From NCBI GenBank assembly GCA_013151585.1, contig JAADHY010000661.1, forward strand, positions 1 to 8,100: a stretch of 8,100 bases of DNA, in the 5' to 3' direction. The position numbers and the translations under genes are program-made. This stretch comes from Planctomycetota bacterium (GTDB taxonomy: Bacteria; Planctomycetota; Planctomycetia; Planctomycetales; Planctomycetaceae). Positions 1 through 6,000 of the stretch are shown in pieces (positions within the stretch are counted from its first letter, which is position 1; each line of letters begins with the position of its first letter). The notes under the pieces were generated by a model. It had not been told where the DNA came from. It worked only from the letters and a program-made list of their open reading frames with translations, and did no database searches.

Positions 1-24
1 TGGACATCTCAGCGCAAACCCCGT

Positions 25-56
25 CCGTTCAGCGGCTTGCTGAGTCAGCCGCACGG
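25..56 (-). terminator. Hairpin downstream of the acidic-tail gene, possible terminator
   Basis: The sequence shows a 6-bp stem (32-37 pairs with 47-52) around a 9-base loop. A further 4 bp (25-28 with 53-56) lie outside a 3-base bulge. An alternative inner palindrome, GCTGA-G-TCAGC, occupies 39-49. The hairpin starts about 31 bases past the stop codon of the minus-strand acidic gene, where a transcript end would be expected. No T-tract follows on either strand, so a classical intrinsic terminator is not demonstrated. Confidence 0.35.
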
Positions 57-86
57 AAGCGCGCGAGCAAGAGCGGAGTACGAGGA

Positions 87-449
87 TCATTCGTCGAAGT
101 CGTCGAACTCATCGAGGTCATCGTCCAGGTCTTCGTCGAGGTCGTCGTCGAACTCGTCCTCGAACTCCTCGTCAAAATCCTCTTCCAGATCGTCCTCGTC
201 GAAGTCTTCGTCGAGGTCCTCGTCTTCGAACTCGTCTTCGAAGTCTTCGTCGAGGTCCTCATCTTCGAACTCGTCCTCGAAGTCCTCGTCCAAATCGTCC
301 TCATCGTCGTAGAGGTCGTCGTCGAGGTCGTCGAGGTCCTCGTCGTCGTACGCGATGGCCTCCAGTCGCGTGACGCCCCCGCAGCGAGCCGGCCTGGAGA
401 ACAGCTCTTCCCACTCAGGCAGCAACTCCGTGATCACTGTGGCTCCCAT
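87..449 (-). CDS. Small protein with an extreme Asp/Glu-rich C-terminal tail (function unknown)
   Basis: This encodes 120 residues. Residues 1-34 are an ordinary-looking head (starts MGATVITELL, contains two Trp/Phe-bearing acidic turns and ARCGG). Residues 35-120 are almost only Asp and Glu, with Phe or Leu recurring every three to five residues and a single Tyr at 47. A 13-residue unit occurs twice in tandem, followed by a degenerate third copy. The reading frame stays open far upstream (to about 1190), but the ATG at 449 was chosen because GGAG lies 8 bases before it and because the upstream extension runs antisense to the 789-1142 gene. There is no signal peptide or membrane helix, so it is presumably cytoplasmic. 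The tail has no canonical EF-hand loop spacing. Such tails in other proteins bind basic proteins or cations or mimic DNA, but which applies here is unknown. A promoter candidate lies at 603-629. I do not recognise a family. Confidence 0.75.
   Translation of the reverse strand: MGATVITELLPEWEELFSRPARCGGVTRLEAIAYDDEDLDDLDDDLYDDEDDLDEDFEDEFEDEDLDEDFEDEFEDEDLDEDFDEDDLEEDFDEEFEDEFDDDLDEDLDDDLDEFDDFDE
201..278. repeat. 39-bp tandem repeat, two copies, inside the acidic-tail coding region
   Basis: Copies at 201-239 and 240-278 begin GAAGTCTTCGTCGAGGTCCT and differ at two positions by eye. A degenerate third copy starts at 279. The unit length is 13 codons, so copy-number change would keep frame. 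The coded unit on the minus strand is the Asp/Glu repeat with interspersed Phe and Leu. The flanking 90-200 and 279-350 are simple GAN-codon-rich sequence with weaker periodicity. Confidence 0.85.
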
Positions 450-457
450 AAAGATAG

Positions 458-461
458 CTCC
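458..461 (-). promoter_or_regulatory. Ribosome binding site GGAG fixing the start of the acidic-tail gene
   Basis: On the minus strand GGAG sits 8 bases before the ATG at 449. It supports the short 120-residue model over the 367-residue open frame. Confidence 0.6.
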
Positions 462-602
462 GTCGTTGAGTCTCCGTTGAGAAGAATTTCGTCCTGACGA
501 CGAACCCACTTTCCACACGCATCCGCATCGCTTCAAGTTCTTGCCTTTCAAGAAACTGCGCCGCGTTCCCCCAGACGCAATTCCTCGCTCACGAACGGAC
601 TG

Positions 603-629
603 ATTATTAAAGTTTCGGAACTTTGTCAA
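603..629 (-). promoter_or_regulatory. Promoter candidate with palindrome in the spacer
   Basis: Read on the minus strand, TTGACA (624-629) matches the sigma-70 -35 consensus fully. It is followed by a 15-base spacer and AATAAT (603-608), five of six matches to TATAAT. The spacer is short of the usual 17. The spacer and last -35 base form a perfect inverted repeat, AAAGTT-TCGG-AACTTT (609-624), which could be an operator. Transcription would run toward the acidic-tail gene and leave a leader of about 150 bases. It is a pattern match by eye only. Confidence 0.4.
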
Positions 630-711
630 GCCAGGGTTGTCGGCGGGCGGACTTCCGTCGCAACGCAGTGGCTTGCGAACGAAAATAGCCACGCCGACTC
701 CCGAAGCTCTC

Positions 712-739
712 TTGTCGGATCGGCCCAGTTCGTTATCAT
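712..739 (+). promoter_or_regulatory. Weak promoter candidate upstream of the 789-1142 gene
   Basis: TTGTCG (712-717), a 16-base spacer and TATCAT (734-739) resemble a sigma-70 promoter imperfectly. The position, about 50 bases before the GTG start, is right for the two-gene plus-strand unit. Such matches also occur by chance. Confidence 0.22.
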
Positions 740-774
740 TCTTGACCGCTTCACGGACGGAAAACGGCCGAATC

Positions 775-782
775 AAGGAGGT
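775..782 (+). promoter_or_regulatory. Strong Shine-Dalgarno AAGGAGGT selecting a GTG start
   Basis: This is a near-perfect anti-16S match, 6 bases before GTG at 789. It decides the start of the downstream gene and suggests efficient translation. Confidence 0.85.
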
Positions 783-788
783 AACACC

Positions 789-1142
789 GTGGGAACGGGA
801 CTGCGTTTTTCCGGCTCGCAATTCTGGGTGATCCATCGGCGCCGCCAGTACGGACCGTTCGATTATCAATGGAGCAAGGATTTCAGCGGGATCGAGCTGC
901 TGTACCAGGGCGAGAAGTTCGGCGAGTACTGCAGCGTGGAAGAGATTTATGCTGATTTGAAGCCGTTCCGTCTGCCTATGCGGGTCGTGGAAGTGGCCAG
1001 CGTAGTCTTGGGAGCCACTTTGTACGGTCTGCTGAACGGGCTCAGCGAGACGGAGAAACGCGAAAACCTCGTCTCTCAGCTCCGGAAGCACGGGCTCGGC
1101 CGGTTCGCTGAAAGTATCATCCACACCCCGCATCGGAAATAG
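789..1142 (+). CDS. Conserved-looking small protein of unknown function, 117 residues
   Basis: The product starts at GTG behind AAGGAGGT. The N-terminal half (about 8-60) is rich in aromatics and turns, with WVIHRRRQYGPFDY at 13-26 and a YCSVEEIYADL segment at 47-57, which suggests a compact beta-rich fold. The segment from 64-84 is moderately hydrophobic (VVEVASVVLGATLYGLLNGL) and could be a buried or membrane-associated helix. The C-terminus (85-117) is a charged helix ending in His/Arg/Lys. There is no signal peptide. The gene is 26 bases upstream of the membrane-anchored NTF2-like gene on the same strand, so the two are probably co-transcribed. The YGPF turn is reminiscent of short GYF-like modules, but I do not claim that homology. 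The family and function are not recognised. Confidence 0.85.
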   Translation: MGTGLRFSGSQFWVIHRRRQYGPFDYQWSKDFSGIELLYQGEKFGEYCSVEEIYADLKPFRLPMRVVEVASVVLGATLYGLLNGLSETEKRENLVSQLRKHGLGRFAESIIHTPHRK

Positions 1143-1168
1143 GCCAAACTTCCGGAGCGGTCGCGGCA

Positions 1169-1774
1169 ATGAAATCGCAAGAGCCATCAAGGTCTGTCCA
1201 AACCCGAAAACTGATCGCGATCGGGCTGGCAGTCGCGATCGTCGCCGGCGTGGCCGTTCTGGTGCGCCGCAACCCGCCGGCCTCGTCGCCGCTCAGCGAC
1301 GAAGATCAGATGGATGACTGCATCACCCAAATGCTGCAAGCAGCCCAGCAAGGAGACGTCCAACGTTATCTCGACTGCTTCGCCGGCGACTTACGGGCGA
1401 AATTGGCGGCTCGTCTGGAAAAGGGTAACCCGGAGGCTGCCGCGGCGGAACTACGGAGCGGCCAGGCCGAACTGAAAAGCTACGTCACAACCGACTGGCG
1501 GCGAGTTTCGGAAGACGAAGCCACGCTGATTCTGGAACGCGTTTACAAAGACTACAACGAGCGGCATCGCGTAAGGCTCCGGCGCAAGCGCGGAGCGTGG
1601 AAGATCGTCGAGCTGACGCCTTTGGAAAGCTTCGCTCCGGAAATCCCGTACGGAACGCCGGTCTTTGAGTTACCGGAGGCAAAGCAAAAGTCGACGAACA
1701 AAAAGACGACGTCCGAAGCCGCCCGCGCCATGTCGCCGAACAGCGACTCGCCGCAAGCGGCCGATCGTCAGTAA
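1169..1774 (+). CDS. Membrane-anchored protein with NTF2-like/SnoaL-type domain
   Basis: This encodes 201 residues. After a short basic N-terminus, residues 14-32 form one hydrophobic helix (LIAIGLAVAIVAGVAVLV) followed by Arg-Arg, which suggests a single-pass anchor; the charge pattern leaves the topology uncertain. Residues 46-150 look like a small cone-shaped alpha+beta domain. Helix 46-71 (QMDDCITQMLQAAQQGDVQRYLDCF) matches the opening helix typical of NTF2-like or DUF4878-like lumicine folds, and the strands at 118-150 end in a GAWKIVELTPLE motif, the usual C-terminal strand of that fold. No catalytic residues are evident. The tail (170-201) is Lys/Ser/Ala-rich and probably disordered. 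The start has GGAG 11 bases upstream. It is likely the second gene of a pair with 789-1142 and ends 33 bases before the convergent DUF3604-like gene. The NTF2-like assignment is inferred from pattern, not alignment. Confidence 0.85.
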   Translation: MKSQEPSRSVQTRKLIAIGLAVAIVAGVAVLVRRNPPASSPLSDEDQMDDCITQMLQAAQQGDVQRYLDCFAGDLRAKLAARLEKGNPEAAAAELRSGQAELKSYVTTDWRRVSEDEATLILERVYKDYNERHRVRLRRKRGAWKIVELTPLESFAPEIPYGTPVFELPEAKQKSTNKKTTSEAARAMSPNSDSPQAADRQ

Positions 1775-1807
1775 GCCGTGCCCGCTTTTTTCCCGCTGCA
1801 ATCACGT

Positions 1808-4531
1808 CTACTCGCGGTTCACCCATACGGGACTGCACCACGCGACTTCACCGTCCTCCTGGACCAACCGGAAGTAATACCAGCTCGTGCCCTTCACCGG
1901 TTTCATGTCGGTGTATTTCAGGCTAATCCGGCGCTTGTTTGGCTTTGCTGTGTAAATGTATTCGTTGTTGCGAATCAGGTCGATCTGGGCAATCTTGCCT
2001 GTGCCGGTGGCTTCGAGCTTCAGCGTAGGGAGTTCCGATGTCGCGAACTCATCGCCCATGAAGTGGCCATTCGCCTCAAAGGTGACAATCAGGTTGTCGG
2101 TGGCGCCGTACGTGTGCCGCTTGCGGATCGAGTCAAGAATCGCTTGACGGTCTGCCTTTGGGGTATAAACCAACGCGTAGCTGATGTGCGTTGAGCCATG
2201 ATCGCTGGACGCGATCGTGCCGAGGCGGTAGCCCTTGGCGTAAGCATTCCAAACAAGGCCCGCCTTCTGGAATCCGCCCGGCGCTCGCTGCGGCGGTGCA
2301 TCTTGACTGTGGACCCGCGGGCCGCCCAATGTCTCGTAGCTATTGCGGCACCCCTGATAGATTTCAACAACCGGCTCAATGACTGGATCATTGTCTCGCC
2401 AGTCCGTGCCCATCGTGCTCGTGCCGGACGTGTGCGAAATAGCGATGCCGCCCGTCCCATGCAAGTATTGGTAGAGCAGTTTCGTATCGTTCTCGACCAG
2501 CGCGCCGCTGCCGATGCCCGGGAATACACCGCTTTGGTCCAGGGTGATCTGAAACGGGAAGACCGGCACGCCTCGGTACGCGTGAAAGATGTTTCGATGG
2601 CCGTTTGGAAACTTGGCGCTGCGCTCGTACCCATAAAGCGGGACGAAGCGAGGCGGTAGGTAATACAGATCCGCCGACTTCTCGGTCAACCACCACCAAT
2701 ACGCGTAATGGCCGCCGCCCTGATGGTCCGTGATTGCACCGAAATCCATGGCTGCCACGTCAATCATGTATCGGTAGAAATCGAGGTACGAGCCGTCGTT
2801 GCCCGGGCCCACGTCCCAGCTCAGCTCCGTGTGCCGGTGCAAATCGCCGCGCACGATCCGATGCTCGACCCCCGCGATCGTGACGCGATGGGAACGGATG
2901 GCCGTCACCCGCTCCGCCTCGGTCTTGGCATTCCATGGCGGTATGTTGGCAGGCCCTTCCGGTGGCTCGTAAGCCCTCAATTCGGGCAACCCGACCTCAT
3001 CGGCGGGCTTATCGATTCGTCTGAATAGTACATTGTCGTGGATCGGTCGGTGGTAGTTTTCGACGGCCCGGGCGTCACAGGAATAGGCAACGAGCAACGA
3101 ACCGTCGGCCGCCGGATGGATGCGGCTGAACACACTAATGCGGCCGGCACTGGCGGGCAACGTGACGGCCGGGGCCCAACCTTGCGGCGTAAGCCACGTG
3201 ACTTGTTCGGTCCACGCCTTGCGGCTGCGTCGTCGCTGTCGCGCTCGGATCATTTGACGAAGTCGGAGCCATAGCCGGCCGTCCGGTCCGCTCGCCAGCT
3301 CGGCCGACGCCGTCGCTCGCCCGCGGGCCCCAACGGGAAACGCCTCTGAGGCGTCCGGCCCCGCCCACACCTTGCGGTTGAAGTAGCAAGCGACGCGCAC
3401 CGACCTCGCACTGCCCAAAGCCGTCCCGCGGTTGCGCTTCTCGCGCCGCAACCAATAGCCTTGGTCTTTGCCCCAGTTGTAGCCGCCTTGTTCCCACGCC
3501 ACCCAGACCCGTCCGTCCGGTGTGCAGGCAACGGTTGCATGGGCTTCGTAGTATTTGGAGGTGGCGATCGGGATCACATCGCCGATTTTCGTCCCCGTCA
3601 CGCTCGTCAGAAACACGTCGTAATCGCCGTTGCGATAGCTGTCGAAGGCGATCCATACTACGCCCTGTCGATCCACCGCGCCGCGCGGATACCAATCGCT
3701 CGCCGCATCGGACGTGATGATCAGCGGCTTCGACCATCGCTCCCCGTCAAAACGGCAATACTGAATATCGCCGTTGTTGTTCGGATGCGCCTGCCAGACG
3801 ACATGGATGTTCCTGCCACGATCGGTAAAGACGTGATGATTAATGTCCGGTTTCGGATCGTTCGTCAGGCGAACGAGTGGCCCCCATCGGCCGTCGATGT
3901 ACGCTCGCGCATAAAGGTCCCAATTTCCCGGCTGAGGCGCGCTCCGTGGATCGCCCGCCCCTACTTGTTCGCTCCAAATCACCCACACTCGGTCCTTGGC
4001 ATCGACCGCGATCTGCGGCATCCAGATGTCTGGTCGCGCTTGTACGAGAGGCACGTGTGTGCGTGTGGACCACACGCCGTTCGAAAAACGCCGATGAAGT
4101 CGAATTTGGTCGTGTTTGTCATAGTAGGCTGCATAGGCCACGTAGACTGTGCCGTCGCTGGCCTCGGCCACTGAAGGGAAGTCATCGTAGGAGTCGCCCG
4201 TCGAGAGCACGTCGGCGCCGCCCGTTGTCGCCGCATCCATCAGGGCGGCCAGATAAGTCGTGTCGGGCGGGGTTGATCTCGGCTGCTGTCTTTGGGCGAC
4301 CGACTTGCTGCGTGTTTTCTGCGCCCGCTCGGGCTGCGCCTCCCGAGCCGCAAACCCGGGTACAAAAGACCAAGCAACCAGTCCCAGTGCCGCCACGACA
4401 ATCAAACCAGCACCCAAGCCCGGAATTCGCCGCCAGAGACTGCCAGTGTCTTTCCCAGCAGCCCGCCGATCGCGCGGCACTCGCATCCTGTTCTCCAGTG
4501 AAGAAAATGGCGTCTTTTTTCTGCTGTTCAT
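1808..4531 (-). CDS. Membrane-anchored beta-propeller-like plus PHP/DUF3604-type metal-binding protein
   Basis: This encodes 907 residues. The start at 4531 is set by AGGAG 7 bases upstream; the frame continues to 4624 but that extension is Arg-rich and has no ribosome site. Residues 37-60 are a hydrophobic helix after a basic N-terminus, either an uncleaved anchor or a signal peptide. About 100-490 hold repeated blocks of the type VWVxW...DxYxRxxxGxWxxxxxLT, as in TolB, sialidase or other propellers. About 555-800 form a PHP-like domain: GDLHRHTELS (D563, H565, H567), ITDH (D602, H603), ISHTSGT (H700), VVEIYQG (E723) and SSDHGST (D777, H778). These are the metal ligands expected of PHP phosphoesterase-like folds and of DUF3604 (Pfam PF12228). 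About 810-907 look like an Ig-like beta domain. The protein probably acts outside the cytoplasmic membrane as a metal-dependent hydrolase, but its substrate is unknown. It converges on 1169-1774 and is divergent from the Tat isomerase gene. Confidence 0.92.
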   Translation of the reverse strand: MNSRKKTPFSSLENRMRVPRDRRAAGKDTGSLWRRIPGLGAGLIVVAALGLVAWSFVPGFAAREAQPERAQKTRSKSVAQRQQPRSTPPDTTYLAALMDAATTGGADVLSTGDSYDDFPSVAEASDGTVYVAYAAYYDKHDQIRLHRRFSNGVWSTRTHVPLVQARPDIWMPQIAVDAKDRVWVIWSEQVGAGDPRSAPQPGNWDLYARAYIDGRWGPLVRLTNDPKPDINHHVFTDRGRNIHVVWQAHPNNNGDIQYCRFDGERWSKPLIITSDAASDWYPRGAVDRQGVVWIAFDSYRNGDYDVFLTSVTGTKIGDVIPIATSKYYEAHATVACTPDGRVWVAWEQGGYNWGKDQGYWLRREKRNRGTALGSARSVRVACYFNRKVWAGPDASEAFPVGARGRATASAELASGPDGRLWLRLRQMIRARQRRRSRKAWTEQVTWLTPQGWAPAVTLPASAGRISVFSRIHPAADGSLLVAYSCDARAVENYHRPIHDNVLFRRIDKPADEVGLPELRAYEPPEGPANIPPWNAKTEAERVTAIRSHRVTIAGVEHRIVRGDLHRHTELSWDVGPGNDGSYLDFYRYMIDVAAMDFGAITDHQGGGHYAYWWWLTEKSADLYYLPPRFVPLYGYERSAKFPNGHRNIFHAYRGVPVFPFQITLDQSGVFPGIGSGALVENDTKLLYQYLHGTGGIAISHTSGTSTMGTDWRDNDPVIEPVVEIYQGCRNSYETLGGPRVHSQDAPPQRAPGGFQKAGLVWNAYAKGYRLGTIASSDHGSTHISYALVYTPKADRQAILDSIRKRHTYGATDNLIVTFEANGHFMGDEFATSELPTLKLEATGTGKIAQIDLIRNNEYIYTAKPNKRRISLKYTDMKPVKGTSWYYFRLVQEDGEVAWCSPVWVNRE

Positions 4532-4960
4532 GGCATCGCTCCTCGGTTCGTGCCTCATCGCCCCGAAACGTCGCCTCCTCACCAATGAGTCCCATTGTTC
4601 GATACAGTACCGAATCCTTCGCACGGGAAGAAGCGATCCGGAGAATGCGCTCGATCCACTTTGCGTCGTTACGCTGGCCGACGCTCACGCCGCGAAGTTG
4701 CGACAGCAGTAACTCCTTGAGCGATACGACGGGCGAAACACCGCACACATCGAGATAACTCGCGCGTGCCGATCCGCTCGGTCGGCTAGCCAAAGATCCG
4801 ACGGTGGCTTTCTCGACGAGCCAGAGTCAACGATTGACGGCGCACGCTGCGAGTAGGGGGGTTGCGGCGACGGAGCGGCTAGGGTAGGTTCATGAAGAAC
4901 AGTACGGGTTTGTCCGAATGAGTTGAGAACCTCGGCACTTTTTGAAGCAAGGAACGACCG
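4532..4960. other. Divergent intergenic region, 429 bp
   Basis: This separates the DUF3604-type gene (minus) from the Tat isomerase gene (plus), so it should carry promoters for both. A TTGACG occurs near 4834 on the plus strand, but no convincing -10 follows at normal spacing. A minus-strand open frame (4182-4793) crosses the region, but most of it is a shadow of the DUF3604-type gene. I see no RNA gene, strong hairpin or repeat. Confidence 0.55.
4539..4544 (-). promoter_or_regulatory. Ribosome binding site GAGGAG for the DUF3604-type gene
   Basis: On the minus strand GAGGAG precedes ATG 4531 by 7 bases. It argues for a 907-residue product rather than the longer frame. Confidence 0.75.
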
Positions 4961-5896
4961 ATGCAAGCAGATCGTACGGTGGCGTGTCGAAATAGGCCCC
5001 CCATTAGCCGGAGAAACTGGTTGCAGTGGGCAGCGGCCGCTGCGGGTGTGGCGGCTGCCACTCGGCCCGCTCATTCGGCGCAGCGTGTGCAGCGTGCCGC
5101 TCGTAAAGGGCGGATCAAACAATCCGTTGTGGAATGGTGCTTCAGCGACTATTGGGACATCAACCAGATGGCGCGCATCGCCAAAGCTCTGGGATGCCAA
5201 AGCATCGAACTGGTTGCGCCTCAGCATTGGCCCACGTTGAAAAAGCATGGCCTGACTTGCGCCATCGCGTCGATCGATCTCAGCCCCGACCCACCGTTCG
5301 TAAAGGGATTCAACAACCCGAAGCACTGGGACCGAGTTCTACGAGCGACGCGCGATGCCATCGACGCGGCCGCTGCCTTCGGCGTCAAAAATGTGATCTG
5401 CTTTACGGGCATGCGCGAGAATATCCCGGACGATGTGGGGGCGAAGAACTGCGTCCGTGGCCTGAAGAAAATCATCGGTTACGCTGAGAAGAAGGGCGTG
5501 TGCCTGTGCTTGGAGATGCTCAATACCCGCGATGACACGCACCCCCCGATGAACGGCCACCCGGGCTATCAGGGCAATCACACGGAATATTGCATCGAGA
5601 TCATCAAGCAAGTGGGCTCACCCAACATGAAACTCCTGTTCGATGTTTACCACGTACAGATTATGGACGGCGATTTGATCCGCCGCATCCACCAATTCCA
5701 GGACTATATTGGCCACGTCCACGTGGCGGGCAATCCCGGCCGGAACGAGCTGAATGACCGGCAGGAAATCAATTTCCCGGCGGTGATGCGAGCGCTGCTC
5801 GACGTTGGCTACGATGGCTTTGTCGGACAGGAGTTCATTCCGACGGGCGATCCGCTGGAGAGCCTAAAACAGGCCGTCGCGGTTTGCGACGTCTAA
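4961..5896 (+). CDS. Tat-exported sugar isomerase/epimerase-like TIM barrel (hydroxypyruvate isomerase-like)
   Basis: This encodes 311 residues. The start ATG has AAGGA 7 bases upstream. Residues 16-40 are a Tat signal: SRRNWLQ (twin Arg 17-18), an Ala-rich hydrophobic stretch 24-33, and a likely cleavage site after AHSA (37-40). Residues 52-311 match the xylose isomerase-like TIM barrel family (AP endonuclease 2 superfamily) to which hydroxypyruvate isomerase (Hyi) belongs. The expected metal and catalytic ligands appear in order: Glu185 in CLCLEMLNT, Asp228 in LLFDVYHVQ with His231, His254 in GHVHVAGNPGRNE, and Glu291 in VGQEF. The GHVHVAGNPGRNE and LFDVYHVQ motifs are closest to Hyi-like members. 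By analogy it would isomerise or epimerise a small aldose/ketose or hydroxyacid outside the cytoplasm; substrate specificity cannot be read from sequence. Many planctomycetes carry exported copies of this family. It is divergent from the DUF3604-type gene, so joint sugar-related roles are only a suggestion. Confidence 0.94.
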   Translation: MQADRTVACRNRPPISRRNWLQWAAAAAGVAAATRPAHSAQRVQRAARKGRIKQSVVEWCFSDYWDINQMARIAKALGCQSIELVAPQHWPTLKKHGLTCAIASIDLSPDPPFVKGFNNPKHWDRVLRATRDAIDAAAAFGVKNVICFTGMRENIPDDVGAKNCVRGLKKIIGYAEKKGVCLCLEMLNTRDDTHPPMNGHPGYQGNHTEYCIEIIKQVGSPNMKLLFDVYHVQIMDGDLIRRIHQFQDYIGHVHVAGNPGRNELNDRQEINFPAVMRALLDVGYDGFVGQEFIPTGDPLESLKQAVAVCDV

Positions 5897-5940
5897 CGCC
5901 GTACACGGTATTCGCGGCAGGCCTTGTGGGTGGAATGCCA

Positions 5941-5968
5941 TGGCTGGCGCGCCCCCTTGAGCCAGCCA
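5941..5968. terminator. Hairpin between convergent genes, possible bidirectional terminator
   Basis: A perfect 8-bp stem (5941-5948 TGGCTGGC with 5961-5968 GCCAGCCA) encloses a 12-base loop. It lies about 45 bases after the isomerase stop and about 33 bases after the ketosynthase stop on the opposite strand. There is no T-run on either side, so termination activity is an inference from position. Confidence 0.35.
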
Positions 5969-6000
5969 CCGCGCACCAGCAGTCGAGGAACGAATCTGTG

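Larger units (their letters stand above)
450..788. other. Divergent intergenic region, 339 bp
   Basis: This lies between the acidic-tail gene (minus) and the 117-residue gene (plus). It holds the minus-strand promoter candidate with a palindrome (603-629), a weaker plus-strand promoter candidate (712-739), and the two ribosome binding sites at its edges. Short frames here (for example 637-831 plus) lack a ribosome binding site and look random, so I see no further gene. Confidence 0.6.

Noticed and set aside
37..312. Plus-strand Ser/Lys/Arg-rich open frame
   Set aside because: It is the complement of the Asp/Glu repeat; GAN codons on one strand read as Ser-rich triplets on the other. No ribosome site.
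450..1190. Long N-terminal extension of the acidic-tail frame, giving a 367-residue protein
   Set aside because: It runs antisense across the well-supported 789-1142 gene, its upstream residues look random, and a good ribosome site at 458-461 supports the short start.
1775..1807. T-run (GCCCGCTTTTTTCCCGC) between convergent genes as an intrinsic terminator
   Set aside because: The flanks CCCGC and CCCGC are a direct, not inverted, repeat, so no stem precedes the T-run.
3461..4758. Long plus-strand frames antisense to the DUF3604-type gene
   Set aside because: High GC keeps antisense frames open; composition is Arg/Pro/His-rich without any domain, whereas the minus frame has clear motifs.
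4182..4793. Minus-strand 203-residue frame spanning the divergent region
   Set aside because: Most of it overlaps the DUF3604-type gene in another frame. The unique part (4532-4793) has some helical-looking sequence, but no ribosome site or recognisable domain.
4892..4921. Nine-codon open frame upstream of the isomerase gene, possible leader peptide
   Set aside because: No regulatory codon run, no attenuator-like hairpin pair and only a loose purine stretch before it; likely chance.
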